In this document: positions 53,447 through 61,232 of the stretch, piece by piece
How positions within the stretch are numbered: position 1 is the stretch's first letter
Layout of the letters: each line of letters begins with the position of its first letter
NCBI GenBank assembly: GCA_035344155.1
Contig: DAORAL010000020.1
Coordinates: 1-64,000 of the forward strand
Direction: 5' to 3'
Source: UBA1845 sp002338715
GTDB lineage: Bacteria; Planctomycetota; Phycisphaerae; UBA1845
Length of the DNA: 64,000 nt
Translations under genes and position numbers: made by a program
Notes under the pieces: generated by a model
What the model saw: only the letters and a program-made list of their open reading frames with translations
Told to the model about the DNA's origin: nothing
Databases searched by the model: none

Positions 53447-54502
53447 ATGGCTGACGTACTTGATCAAAATGAAGTCGATGCCCTGTTGGCCGCGGTTGAT
53501 ACCGGCAGCGCCGAAGTCAGCGACACAAGTCATCGTGCAGCGTTCTCGCGCAAGAGCAACAACACGCCTCAGAAGGAATCGCGCACTTACGACTTCAAAC
53601 GCCCCGAGCGCGTCAGCAAGGATCAGATGCGTTCGCTGGAAAGTCTGCACGACAGCTTTTCGCGAAACCTGGGCGCGTCGCTTTCGAGCTTTCTGCGCAC
53701 CATCGTTGAAGTCCGCGTCTCGACGATCGAACAGCTCACCTACAGCGAATTCATTCATTCGCTTCCAAACCCGACCAACTTCAACCTGCTTTCGTGCGAA
53801 CCGCTTGAAGGACAGATGTGTCTGGAAATCAGCCCGCTGATCATCTACCCGATCATCGACCGATTGCTCGGGGGTTCGAACAACGACATCTTCGTTCCGC
53901 AGCGGCCACTCACGTCCATCGAGTTGCGATTGATTCAAAAGATGACCGACCGGGCGCTGGCCGAACTGACCGAAGTCTGGTCCAACCTGATCGAAGTGAA
54001 GTTCGGTCTGAGTGAAACGGAAAGCAACCCGCATCTCGTGCAGATCGTCGCCCCGAACGAAGTTGTGGTCGTGATCGGATTTGAACTTCGCATGGGTCCG
54101 CGGGCCGGAACGATGAGCCTTTGCATTCCGTTCAACGTCATCGAACCGGCGATGTCGAAGCTCGCGACGCAGGGATGGCTGTCGTATCGCCGTAGCGCGA
54201 ATCTCGAAGCGCAGACCGACGCGATCATGTCGCGCATCGACTCGGCGAAGATTGAAATCTGCGCCGACCTGGCTGAGACCACCATGACCGTCGAGGAATT
54301 GCTGGCCCTTCAACCCGGCGACATCATTCAAACCACCAAGCCAGCCAAGGAAGAACTGCTTATCCGCGTCGAAGGCAGGAACAAGTTCGCCGCACTCGTG
54401 GGCAAGCACCGCCAGAACCGAGCCGTCAAAATCACCCGGGCCATCAAACCCGGCGACCCGCTCGAACGCCCGGTCGGCGAAGTCTCTCTCGATCCCACAT
54501 AG
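53447..54502 (+). CDS. fliM: Flagellar motor switch protein FliM
   Basis: 351 aa from ATG 53447, with GGAGAGG four bases upstream. The CheY-P-binding peptide is present at the N-terminus (LDQNEVDALLAAV). The middle domain includes NLGASLSSFLRTIVEVRVSTIEQLTYSEFI and PNPTNFNLLSCEPLEGQMCLEISP, and the C-terminal FliN-like SPOA domain covers about 270-345 (VEELLALQPGDII...). It forms the C-ring with FliG and FliN and switches rotation. It is isolated: no other flagellar gene is in the window. Confidence 0.95.
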   Translation: MADVLDQNEVDALLAAVDTGSAEVSDTSHRAAFSRKSNNTPQKESRTYDFKRPERVSKDQMRSLESLHDSFSRNLGASLSSFLRTIVEVRVSTIEQLTYSEFIHSLPNPTNFNLLSCEPLEGQMCLEISPLIIYPIIDRLLGGSNNDIFVPQRPLTSIELRLIQKMTDRALAELTEVWSNLIEVKFGLSETESNPHLVQIVAPNEVVVVIGFELRMGPRAGTMSLCIPFNVIEPAMSKLATQGWLSYRRSANLEAQTDAIMSRIDSAKIEICADLAETTMTVEELLALQPGDIIQTTKPAKEELLIRVEGRNKFAALVGKHRQNRAVKITRAIKPGDPLERPVGEVSLDPT

Positions 54503-54533
54503 CGATCTGCAAAGCCCAAACCATGCAGGGTGC

Positions 54534-54562
54534 CACTGGCTGCTCGCCAGCCAGTGTTCTTT
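54534..54562 (+). terminator. Hairpin after fliM, probable terminator
   Basis: CACTGGCTG (54534-54542) pairs perfectly with CAGCCAGTG (54548-54556) around a CTCGC loop and is followed by TTCTTT. It lies 32 bp after the fliM stop. The T-run is broken, so efficiency is uncertain. Confidence 0.6.
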
Positions 54563-54649
54563 GAAACCGCAAGCAAATTCCGCACCCGCACATCTTGACG
54601 GTTCGCAAGCCCTGAGCGAGCATAGACCCTCGCACAACCAACGTGCAAA

Positions 54650-54723
54650 GTCCCCGTAGTTCAATCGGATAGAACGCCGGTTTCCGGAGCCGGAGGTTAC
54701 AGGTTCGAGTCCTGTCGGGGATA
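54650..54723 (+). tRNA. tRNA-Arg (anticodon CCG)
   Basis: A full cloverleaf can be drawn. Acceptor GTCCCCG pairs with CGGGGAT (one G-T pair at the end). The D arm is GTTC/GAAC. The anticodon arm CCGGT/GCCGG carries loop TTCCGGA, giving CCG. The T arm is ACAGG/CCTGT around TTCGAGT. The discriminator is A and CCA is not encoded. It reads CGG codons. Its 3' half overlaps, on the other strand, the end of a zinc-ribbon gene. Confidence 0.95.
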
Positions 54724-55260
54724 TCGGTTGGGCCAATCCTTCCTTGCCGGCGTCCCGCATTCCGGGCACACGCCGCTACTATTCCCGCTCAGGCTATAGC
54801 CGCATTTCAAACACGCACCAACTCTATGCCGGCGCCATCGCATCACTGGCCCTCGGATGAACGAGGTGACCGGATATGCAGCAAGAATGACGACCAATGC
54901 CCAAAATGGAACGAACACGGAAACCGAGTTGTTTGGCCCCAATGCAAGAGATTTGTATTTGAATCCACCGAAATCGATTCCCTTTCGTGCTAACTTCGCT
55001 CCGTCCATGTCGATTGAATAGTCTTTCCAATAGAGATGAGCTTCCAAGCATCCTGACTGGCCATACAGAATCAACTTTCGAGTAGGTGATTGGCGGTATT
55101 GCACTTTCCAACCTGGCACAACAGTCATTGTGCCATGGCAATCATGAGGTCCCGACACGTATGTCCTCGCAGCACTTAGCCACCAAAGTGCGACCGAACC
55201 GAACATTGAAACCAAGAGCCCCGAGATGACTACGCGCCTGAGCAAGTTGATGCTCCGCAT
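54697..55260 (-). CDS. Zinc-ribbon membrane protein, array member 1
   Basis: 187 aa. Helices near residues 11-30 and 115-136 enclose an ~80-residue outer loop; the ribbon C150/C153/C165/C168 (CLKCGYSLSGNSSGVCPECG) is near the C-terminus. Its last eight codons and stop lie within the tRNA-Arg gene read in the other direction, so the true end of the protein is set by tRNA sequence, which hints that the gene's original end was lost or that the gene moved in next to the tRNA. The start overlaps member 2 by 31 bp. Last gene of a seven-gene minus-strand run. Confidence 0.68.
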   Translation of the reverse strand: MRSINLLRRVVISGLLVSMFGSVALWWLSAARTYVSGPHDCHGTMTVVPGWKVQYRQSPTRKLILYGQSGCLEAHLYWKDYSIDMDGAKLARKGIDFGGFKYKSLALGPNNSVSVFVPFWALVVILAAYPVTSFIRGPVMRWRRHRVGACLKCGYSLSGNSSGVCPECGTPARKDWPNRYPRQDSNL

Positions 55261-55697
55261 TCAGGACAAACGCCTGACTCGTTGCCCGTCAAGTCGTAGT
55301 TGCATTGCGTGCAGTGATTGAAATGAACGGGATTGCTTCGCCATGCAACGACGGTTATGAGAACGCATGGCAAAAGGATCATCCAAAGTGGAACACACAA
55401 ATAGAGCATGAGCGGAGTATCCCAGTAGTGTGGTCTCCAAATCGTCTCATCGCTCAAGTGCCAATTCCATTCAACCAGCTTGGGCGATATTTGCATTTGA
55501 CTATCTGAATATTCGATTGCACCGCTCCTGAGGGTTGCCATCCAGAACACACGCCTGATGGTCAAGGCGCCGAGGTGACTCAATCCCCAAAGGACGACAA
55601 TTGAAGCAGACGAGAATGCGCCTGTCCAATGAACAATGCGCCGAAACGTCGAATGACCACCCAGCCATCTCGTGAGTGTTCTTGGCATCGTCGTCAT
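55230..55697 (-). CDS. Zinc-ribbon membrane protein, array member 2
   Basis: 155 aa. One helix near 25-45, a loop, a second helix (about 96-118, MLYLCVPLWMILLPCVLITVVAW), then C129/C132/C144/C147 in HCTQCNYDLTGNESGVCPECG. The first CxxC is followed by Asn, not the usual Gly. The C-terminal half (VPLWMILLPCVLITVVAWRSNPVHFNHC) parallels that of member 6 (LPLWIPFLLCLVATIAAWRSKPEHLNNC). Both also have GNESG in place of GNVSG. ATG overlaps the stop of member 3 (ATGA at 55694-55697), so the two are probably coupled. Confidence 0.7.
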   Translation of the reverse strand: MTTMPRTLTRWLGGHSTFRRIVHWTGAFSSASIVVLWGLSHLGALTIRRVFWMATLRSGAIEYSDSQMQISPKLVEWNWHLSDETIWRPHYWDTPLMLYLCVPLWMILLPCVLITVVAWRSNPVHFNHCTQCNYDLTGNESGVCPECGASTCSGA

Positions 55698-56152
55698 CGG
55701 GCAGATGATCCATCTTCAAGTTCAGCGCCGACAGGCGTCCCACATTCGGGACAAACACCGCTGACATTACCGGTAAGGTCGTAGCCGCAGTGCTGGCAAC
55801 CAGTCTTGGGGCGGCGATCCGAACGGTATAGCCAGAACGTTGCGATCGCAATCAATAGAAATGGATACAGCAGTGGTATGGTCAGGCTGTATGACGTCCC
55901 CGCAGATGAATAACTCGGCCAGTACATCTTGCGGAATGCACCCGGTTGGAGTCGCTCATGGTGCCATGTCAGAGGCAGTCGGTTTGCACCTTTGTACACG
56001 TTGACATAACCGCACTTGACCAGAACGCGGGTGGACGTTCCTTGATAACCAAACCCGTGATAAAGCGTGGTGATCCAGAACGGAACAAACGCGAAGCTCA
56101 AAGTCAACCCCGCCCACTTAAGTATGCGCCGCTTTCTGATTCGCCGTCTCAT
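55694..56152 (-). CDS. Zinc-ribbon membrane protein, array member 3
   Basis: 152 aa. The basic N-terminus MRRRIRKRRILKWAGL leads to a first helix, then an ~70-residue loop with a W-P-S segment (KMYWPSYSSAGTS), a second helix (LTIPLLYPFLLIAIATFWLY) and the ribbon C119/C122/C134/C137. It is a clear paralogue of member 7 (MKRRIRKRRILNWIGL..., HIWWPHQS..., PISIFLLPIAIATIWLW). An ATG so close to a run of Arg, and the tight overlap with member 2, support the start. Function unknown. Confidence 0.72.
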   Translation of the reverse strand: MRRRIRKRRILKWAGLTLSFAFVPFWITTLYHGFGYQGTSTRVLVKCGYVNVYKGANRLPLTWHHERLQPGAFRKMYWPSYSSAGTSYSLTIPLLYPFLLIAIATFWLYRSDRRPKTGCQHCGYDLTGNVSGVCPECGTPVGAELEDGSSAR

Positions 56153-56267
56153 AACGCCCCATTATCCGTCACGCCGCACAATCGCCAAGACTCCCGCTTG
56201 GAACGGTTCGCACATGCTTGGACATGCTTCGATGACGGACTGCGCTTCGCGGTCGATCTCGTGCGCG

Positions 56268-56783
56268 TCACCTTTGTCCGCCTTTCCTTGTTGGCGTGCC
56301 GCATTCGGGGCATCGACCGCTTCAATTTCCTCGTAGGGAATAACCGCATTCGATGCACTGCCTCCGATCGCGGCGGCGCTCTCGGGTCATGGACTTCATG
56401 CTTGAGATGAGCGATAGCGCGACGAGGACTGAGACAAAGAGAATCGGAAGCGCCGACAGCATCCAGTCCATGCCGAAGATCAGCCCCAGCGCTGCCAACA
56501 GAACGGTGAACACAACTGCAAGCCCCACGCCCCGGCGAATCGGCAATGTGAGCTCGCGAATACGGTCGTCGCTGGCGGCTTCATGCTCGGCGATGATCTG
56601 CTTGGCCCGAGCCGCCTGTGCATCATCGACCGCGAGTTCGACAAAGTAGTACACCTTGGTGCCCGGCCCGGGTGACATGTCCGGATCGCCCACAAACGTC
56701 GGCGCGATCCCGTGCTGGCTTAGGAGGTCGCGAATCGCAAACAGATCGGGACGGCTTCGGGCTTTGTAGATGATCGTCTGCAT
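56268..56783 (-). pseudogene. DUF2007-like protein with membrane hairpin; zinc ribbon split by in-frame TGA (array member 4)
   Basis: From ATG 56783 (GAGG six bases upstream) the frame runs to TGA at 56324-56322, giving 153 aa. Residues 1-75 match DUF2007 (TIIYKARSRPDLFAIRDLLSQHGIAPTFVG...). Two membrane helices follow, then CIECGYSLRGN and the TGA. Without any frameshift the sequence goes on SGRCPECGTPTRKGGQR to a second TGA at 56270-56268. The TGA stands exactly where other members have V, E or S (GNxSGxCPECG), so the ribbon's second CxxC is lost unless the TGA is read through. This could be a recent nonsense mutation, a sequencing error or programmed readthrough; the rest of the protein looks intact. 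Confidence 0.7.
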
Positions 56784-56872
56784 CGACAACCTCAGTTTGA
56801 ATTCAAGTTCGACGGATGCGCCATCGATCGCCGGCCTTTCGCTATCGTCACAGTCTTTCTGCGCTGGGATCT

Positions 56873-57307
56873 TTATTCCGCCGAACCTGCCACTGAATTC
56901 TCAATCACCGCACCGCATTCCGGACACACGCCACTGACGTTGCCCAACAGATTGTAGCCGCACTCAATGCACTTGCCCGCTTCAGGTTTGCGACACTGGC
57001 CGCTCAACTCAATGATGCGCACGATTGTATACCATTGCACGCCGCCAAGAATCAGCACCGTCAAGAACGGGAGGGTGGCAAAGCGAAATTGTACGCCCAA
57101 ATCCAATGGCAAGAACCAGTCATCAAGCGGGAAATAAAACCACGCTATGGGAAAATCGATCAGAAGGAAGACAAGCCACAAATCGGACGCACCAGCGCTG
57201 AACTTCCCCCAGCTTTGGATGACAAGCAGTAACACAAGGATGGCCAGCAAGGAGTGAATCGCGACAACCCAACGCGCAACACTGCGTCTTGAAGTTTCAC
57301 GAGCCAC
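56873..57307 (-). CDS. Zinc-ribbon membrane protein, array member 5
   Basis: 144 aa from GTG 57307. Three or four helices (about 12-32, 42-58, 76-97) with short loops, then C113/C116/C128/C131 in CIECGYNLLGNVSGVCPECG. It is a paralogue of member 11, sharing the order of helices and the LGGxQWYxIxR motif just before the ribbon (VLILGGVQWYTIVRI here). It lacks the large outer loop of members 1, 2, 3, 6 and 7, so it is a different topological class in the same array. Confidence 0.68.
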   Translation of the reverse strand: MARETSRRSVARWVVAIHSLLAILVLLLVIQSWGKFSAGASDLWLVFLLIDFPIAWFYFPLDDWFLPLDLGVQFRFATLPFLTVLILGGVQWYTIVRIIELSGQCRKPEAGKCIECGYNLLGNVSGVCPECGAVIENSVAGSAE

Positions 57308-57337
57308 AACAGCACCCCCGCCCCATCGGCTTGATTG

Positions 57338-57805
57338 CTAGGGGTTCACGTTAGTTCCGCATTCCGGGCAGACGCCCGATTCATTGGCGGTCAAATCGTA
57401 TCCGCAATTCTTGCAGTTATTTAGGTGCTCGGGTTTGCTTCGCCATGCAGCAATTGTTGCAACAAGGCATAGCAAGAACGGAATCCAAAGAGGAAGCACC
57501 ACACGATAGATTTGCCCGAATCGCAGTACGGGGGCCCACTTGAGGCTTGCAAAGCGCTCTTCGTCCGAAATCGGATAGCGTCTAATGCGAAGTGATTTCA
57601 CCGAAATCACACCGGAAACAGTGACCGCGCCATGCCCGATCGAAATCCTGTGTCCACGATAAGAAACGTATCCATGATGGTACGCACTCAGCACCATCAC
57701 AATAAAAATCAGTACTGCAATCGTCGAGCCGCCCCAAAAAACGAACGAGCGCAATTTCGGTCTATCGCGTAACCGTCGCTTGATTGATTTCGGAATCGGA
57801 TTCAA
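57338..57805 (-). CDS. Zinc-ribbon membrane protein, array member 6
   Basis: 155 aa from TTG 57805, which overlaps the stop of member 7 (TTGA at 57802-57805). The basic N-terminus KSIKRRLRDRPKLRSF precedes helix 1 (FVFWGGSTIAVLIFIVMVLSA), an ~60-residue beta-rich loop (GYVSYRGHRISIGHGAVTVSGVI), helix 2 and the ribbon (NCKNCGYDLTANESGVCPECG; note TAN for TGN). It is the counterpart of member 2 in a duplicated two-gene block. Confidence 0.7.
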   Translation of the reverse strand: MNPIPKSIKRRLRDRPKLRSFVFWGGSTIAVLIFIVMVLSAYHHGYVSYRGHRISIGHGAVTVSGVISVKSLRIRRYPISDEERFASLKWAPVLRFGQIYRVVLPLWIPFLLCLVATIAAWRSKPEHLNNCKNCGYDLTANESGVCPECGTNVNP

Positions 57806-58266
57806 TGTTCGGGCAACTCGTATTCAACTGCTGTATCAAAAGCCGCCCCACATTCCGGACAGACACCACTGACATTGCCGGTGAGGTCGTAGCCGCAGTT
57901 TGTGCAGCCGCCCTTGGGTTGACCGTCCGAATACCAAAGCCAAATTGTTGCAATGGCGATAGGCAAGAGAAATATCGAGATTGGAACATAGACGTATCGG
58001 GTCATGCTTGATGTCCATGATTGGTGCGGCCACCAGATGTGTCGGTACCCATCGTAGTCATAGTCACCGAATTCCCAACCACCCCTTGTTAGGGATGAAT
58101 TGAGTGTAAACACGACTCCGCCAGGGTGTGTGTTCACGAACCAATTCTCCCCGGTCGAAAAGCGAATGCATTTGAAAAGCCCGATTATCCAAAGTGCGGC
58201 AAGAACGATGCACAACCCGAGTCCGATCCAATTGAGTATGCGCCGCTTTCGGATTCGCCGTTTCAT
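57802..58266 (-). CDS. Zinc-ribbon membrane protein, array member 7
   Basis: 154 aa from ATG 58266. Same plan as member 3: basic MKRRIRKRR start, helix 1, ~75-residue outer loop with HIWWPHQS, helix 2 and the ribbon (GCTNCGYDLTGNVSGVCPECG). It is the first gene of the seven-gene minus-strand run (members 7 to 1), so the operon promoter should lie in 58267-58655. The shared N-terminus with member 3 and matching downstream partners point to duplication of a gene pair. Confidence 0.72.
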   Translation of the reverse strand: MKRRIRKRRILNWIGLGLCIVLAALWIIGLFKCIRFSTGENWFVNTHPGGVVFTLNSSLTRGGWEFGDYDYDGYRHIWWPHQSWTSSMTRYVYVPISIFLLPIAIATIWLWYSDGQPKGGCTNCGYDLTGNVSGVCPECGAAFDTAVEYELPEH

Positions 58267-58655
58267 ACCGCCCTATTATCCACCGCTCCGCACAATCGCC
58301 AACTTCCCGCGTTTGGCAGGCGTGCTACTGCCGTAACAGCCGTTGGGCTTTCGGGTCATCGGGACCTTGCCGCGATTTCGTTTTGTAATCCTTCGACGAC
58401 TCGATACACTGACGGGTTGGCGGAATCGGCGAACGCGGCGGCCTGCATGGCCGGCGATTCGAACCGGAACGTCGGTCCCAGGCCGAGACACCGCCGCACT
58501 TCTTCAATTCCACCAAGACATTGCAACGTCGCACATACCGTCCACTTTCGCAGTGCTGTGGTTGGTGCGGCCCCTGACCATGCATAATGACTTGACGCTC
58601 GGACCGATCAACTGCTCCGCTGCTCTGACTTGCTCGCAAGAAAGGAGCGTGCGTC
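58267..58655. other. Divergent intergenic stretch of 389 bp, possible minus-strand gene remnant
   Basis: Between array member 7 and the YbaK-like gene. On the minus strand a frame ending at a TGA near 58350 reads GLGPTFRFESPAMQAAAFADSANPSVYRVVEGLQNEIAARSR-like sequence in pieces, which has protein-like composition but no good start. It may be a remnant or a small gene begun at a rare codon. Promoters for both flanking genes are presumably here. Confidence 0.35.
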
Positions 58656-59111
58656 ATGGAAGTCGAAACATTTCTGACGGACAACAACGTCAAGTACGAG
58701 GTGCATACCCACGCGCAGACGTTCACGTCACAGGGCTTGGCCAGCGTCGAGCACATCACGGGACATGCCGTCGCCAAACCGGTCGTCGTCAGGGGACCGG
58801 CCGGTTTCAGCATGTGCGTAATCCCCGCACCCAAACACCTTGACCTCCATCGGGTTGCCAAAGTGTTGGGTGAACCGGAAGCGCGGCTTGCCACGGAATC
58901 GGAGATGGCCGCCGTCTTCAAAGACTGTGAGCTGGGCGCGGAACCGCCGATCGGGGCGCTCTATGGATTGCGGACGGTGATCGACGAACAGCTGCGCGGC
59001 AGCAAGCACCTGACCATACAAGCCGGGTCGCACAGCAAATCCATCAAGCTATCCGGCGCGGATTTTGAACGTGTTTGCAAGGGACAGTTCGCCAGGATCG
59101 CCGACAGCTAG
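58656..59111 (+). CDS. YbaK/ProX-type aminoacyl-tRNA deacylase
   Basis: 151 aa from ATG 58656 with AAGGAG upstream. It matches the YbaK/EbsC fold: a VKYEVHTHAQTFTSQGLASVEHITGHAVAKPVVVRG start, then RVAKVLGEPEARLATESEMAAVFKDCELGAEPPIG and the final TIQAGSHSKSIKLSGADFERV. The conserved Lys of the active site is K in AVAKPVVV. Such free-standing editing domains hydrolyse mischarged tRNAs, often Ala- or Cys-tRNAPro. It interrupts the zinc-ribbon array on the other strand. Confidence 0.85.
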   Translation: MEVETFLTDNNVKYEVHTHAQTFTSQGLASVEHITGHAVAKPVVVRGPAGFSMCVIPAPKHLDLHRVAKVLGEPEARLATESEMAAVFKDCELGAEPPIGALYGLRTVIDEQLRGSKHLTIQAGSHSKSIKLSGADFERVCKGQFARIADS

Positions 59112-59284
59112 CGTGCGCGCGGACAATGAATCAATACACCGCCGCTGGAGATATCGATTGGCGGCATTTTCGCGAACGCATGGCATCAGTCGTCGGTGTC
59201 TACGGAATCGCGCGGTCACGGATGAGCGCGTGACCGTCGGCGAACCAGGACTGAGCGGCTAAGCATTCGCAGGAGGATTTTGAA

Positions 59285-60565
59285 ATGCGTCGTAACCGAA
59301 GCGTCGTCTTGTGCGTCGCTTGCGTTTTTGTGGTCGGATGGATTGCGGCATGTTCGGTCAACGTCACGACCGACGACGGCGGCACGACCGTGGCGTTTTC
59401 CATCGCGGGCGTCACCGTGTCGATCTCACTTGGAAGCGATGGAAGTTTCAACGTGGTAGCCGACGGCCCGCCCGTGCAGAAAACCGTGGGCGTGAAACTC
59501 TTCGATAAAACGCCGGACGATCAACCGGTGGGAGCCACGCTGATTCTCCCGGCATCGAGCGTCACGTTCATCCCCGAAGGATCAACCGCGAAGCGAAGTG
59601 CGAAGATCCGGCAAGAAGCTCCGGAATTGCTCTGTTTGATGGACGTCTATATGGCCGACACGAGCGTGGCCAACCCGTGCGAAGATGGCGTCTACGTCGG
59701 CACGTACGAGATCATGATTTTTGGCGACGCCTCGTTATTCGTCAAAGAGAGCGAACAGCGTATCTCGGATTCGTTGATGGATTCCGTTCGCGCGGGGTTA
59801 TTCAACCTCTGCATGCGGGTCACCGGCAAGCAGACCGGCAACGTCATCATCGACGAAATGCAGATTCGCTTCGACGACGCCGTCATCGGCGGTAATACCG
59901 ACGGCAACACCGATGGGAATACGAACAACGACGATGGTTCCTCATCCGACGGGAACTCCGACGATAATTCAGGCGGCAACTCCGACGACGGCGATACATC
60001 CGACGGCACGGATGACAACCCCGACGATAACATGAATGGCGGCGACGATGGCGACGGCGGCGACACCGGTGATGTGGACGGTGACGGCGATGATACTGAT
60101 CCTGTCAACCCGCTCGATCCGGACGGCGACGGCAACTTCGAGGCTCAGGTGTGCGACAGCCATACGTCGATCGAAGTCAGCGCCGAAGACCCGCCGCGAT
60201 ATAGCGGCAGTGAAGGAAACGTCGCGTGCCTGTCGAAGATTCACTTCAAGAATACGAGTTCGCGCAACGTCGTCATCTGGTGGCATATTCACAAGGAGGT
60301 TCCATCCACCGGCAACGTAACGGAAGACGGCTGGTATAGCACCGGCTTGGACCCCGGCACTGAAATCGACAGCATCGACAGCGCCTGGATCTATTCGGAA
60401 CAGAACGACACGCTGCTGCACGTCGTGACCGACCAGGTGATGGTGACGCGATACGACAACGAATACGCCGACGGTTGCCGCTGGCTGAGCAACGCCATCA
60501 GAGAAGACGCATCCGCCATCGATCTCACGCGAATCGAGGTAGCCGACCTCAATCCTTGTGAGTAG
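59285..60565 (+). CDS. Lipoprotein with Asp/Gly/Asn-rich repeat linker
   Basis: 426 aa from ATG 59285 with AGGAGG eight bases upstream. Signal sequence ends in WIAACS, a likely lipobox. Residues about 25-200 are a beta-rich domain (TTVAFSIAGVTVSISLGSDGSFNVV...). Then comes an ~80-residue low-complexity linker built of DGN, DDN and GD steps (about 203-285), which could bind calcium. A C-terminal domain (VCDSHTSIEVSAEDPPRYSGSEGNVACLSKIHFKN..., four or more Cys) follows. I do not recognise either folded part. Likely displayed on the cell surface. Confidence 0.75.
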   Translation: MRRNRSVVLCVACVFVVGWIAACSVNVTTDDGGTTVAFSIAGVTVSISLGSDGSFNVVADGPPVQKTVGVKLFDKTPDDQPVGATLILPASSVTFIPEGSTAKRSAKIRQEAPELLCLMDVYMADTSVANPCEDGVYVGTYEIMIFGDASLFVKESEQRISDSLMDSVRAGLFNLCMRVTGKQTGNVIIDEMQIRFDDAVIGGNTDGNTDGNTNNDDGSSSDGNSDDNSGGNSDDGDTSDGTDDNPDDNMNGGDDGDGGDTGDVDGDGDDTDPVNPLDPDGDGNFEAQVCDSHTSIEVSAEDPPRYSGSEGNVACLSKIHFKNTSSRNVVIWWHIHKEVPSTGNVTEDGWYSTGLDPGTEIDSIDSAWIYSEQNDTLLHVVTDQVMVTRYDNEYADGCRWLSNAIREDASAIDLTRIEVADLNPCE

Positions 60566-60707
60566 GCGGCGATCGAGTGCGGTTGAAAAGCACAAGAACA
60601 GGTGGAAGTGGCGGTCATTGCAAGTCCGCATGGCCGCCACGAATCGCACGGTCGACAATCAGGCACAGGCACCCCGGCAACACGCAGGGCAATCGTTTCA
60701 CAGTGTA

Positions 60708-61232
60708 TCAGTGATTCTGAGTGCAGATTTGCTCGCATGCGGTTCCGCATTCCGGACACCTGGCTTCGACCAGCCCCGTCAAGCGATAACCGCAATGAAT
60801 GCACTGATTGCGTTTGCGACGGCGATGGCAACGCAATGGACCCCACAGCGCGATCGGAAGTGCCAAAATCGCAGCCGTCGCTGCAAATGCCCACGAACGT
60901 CCTGCAATCCATGTTGTTTTGCGGTACGCCACCCGCTTGCCAATTCCGACATAGTACGGACTGCGTTCCCGCCATTTAAATCGCTGCGAAACCATCGGAC
61001 CAAGTCCACCTTCCGCATAGATTCTGTACACTCCGGCGAGTCTCTTGGTGTCCACTGGGCGATCAAACTCGACAAGCCAAAAACCCGCCTCGTCTTCATA
61101 TGAATAAAAGAATGCAAGCGTTTGACGAACTTCAACTTCGCCCCACACTGGCCAAAAATAACCGAGAGCCACGAGGCTCCCGACGACTGACGCCAAGACG
61201 CATATCAAGCTAGCGATCGCTTTGCGGATCAT
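60708..61232 (-). CDS. Zinc-ribbon membrane protein, array member 8
   Basis: 174 aa. Helix 1 near 8-27, an ~80-residue outer loop (GEVEVRQTLAFFYSYEDEAGFWLVEFDRPVD...), helix 2 (about 112-131), a basic RCHRRRKRNQ and a variant ribbon: CIHCGYRLTGLVEARCPECG, where the NxSG of the others is LVEA. ATG overlaps the stop of member 9 (ATGA at 61229-61232). It ends a second minus-strand run made of members 11 to 8. Confidence 0.68.
   Translation of the reverse strand: MIRKAIASLICVLASVVGSLVALGYFWPVWGEVEVRQTLAFFYSYEDEAGFWLVEFDRPVDTKRLAGVYRIYAEGGLGPMVSQRFKWRERSPYYVGIGKRVAYRKTTWIAGRSWAFAATAAILALPIALWGPLRCHRRRKRNQCIHCGYRLTGLVEARCPECGTACEQICTQNH

Noticed and set aside
53381..54769. Minus-strand 462-codon open frame containing a PTGLEPVTSGSGNRRSIRL-type segment
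   Set aside because: It is antisense to fliM and to tRNA-Arg(CCG). The segment is the well-known spurious translation of antisense tRNA, and fliM on the plus strand is certain.
56322..56324. Selenocysteine at the in-frame TGA of array member 4
   Set aside because: The position holds V, E or S in paralogues, not Cys, and no SECIS-like hairpin is apparent just downstream.
58436..58490. Possible tRNA on the minus strand (GGTTCGAATC and a CTGGGAC loop)
   Set aside because: The T arm and anticodon arm cannot be paired properly, U33 is missing in the best loop, and no acceptor stem can be drawn.
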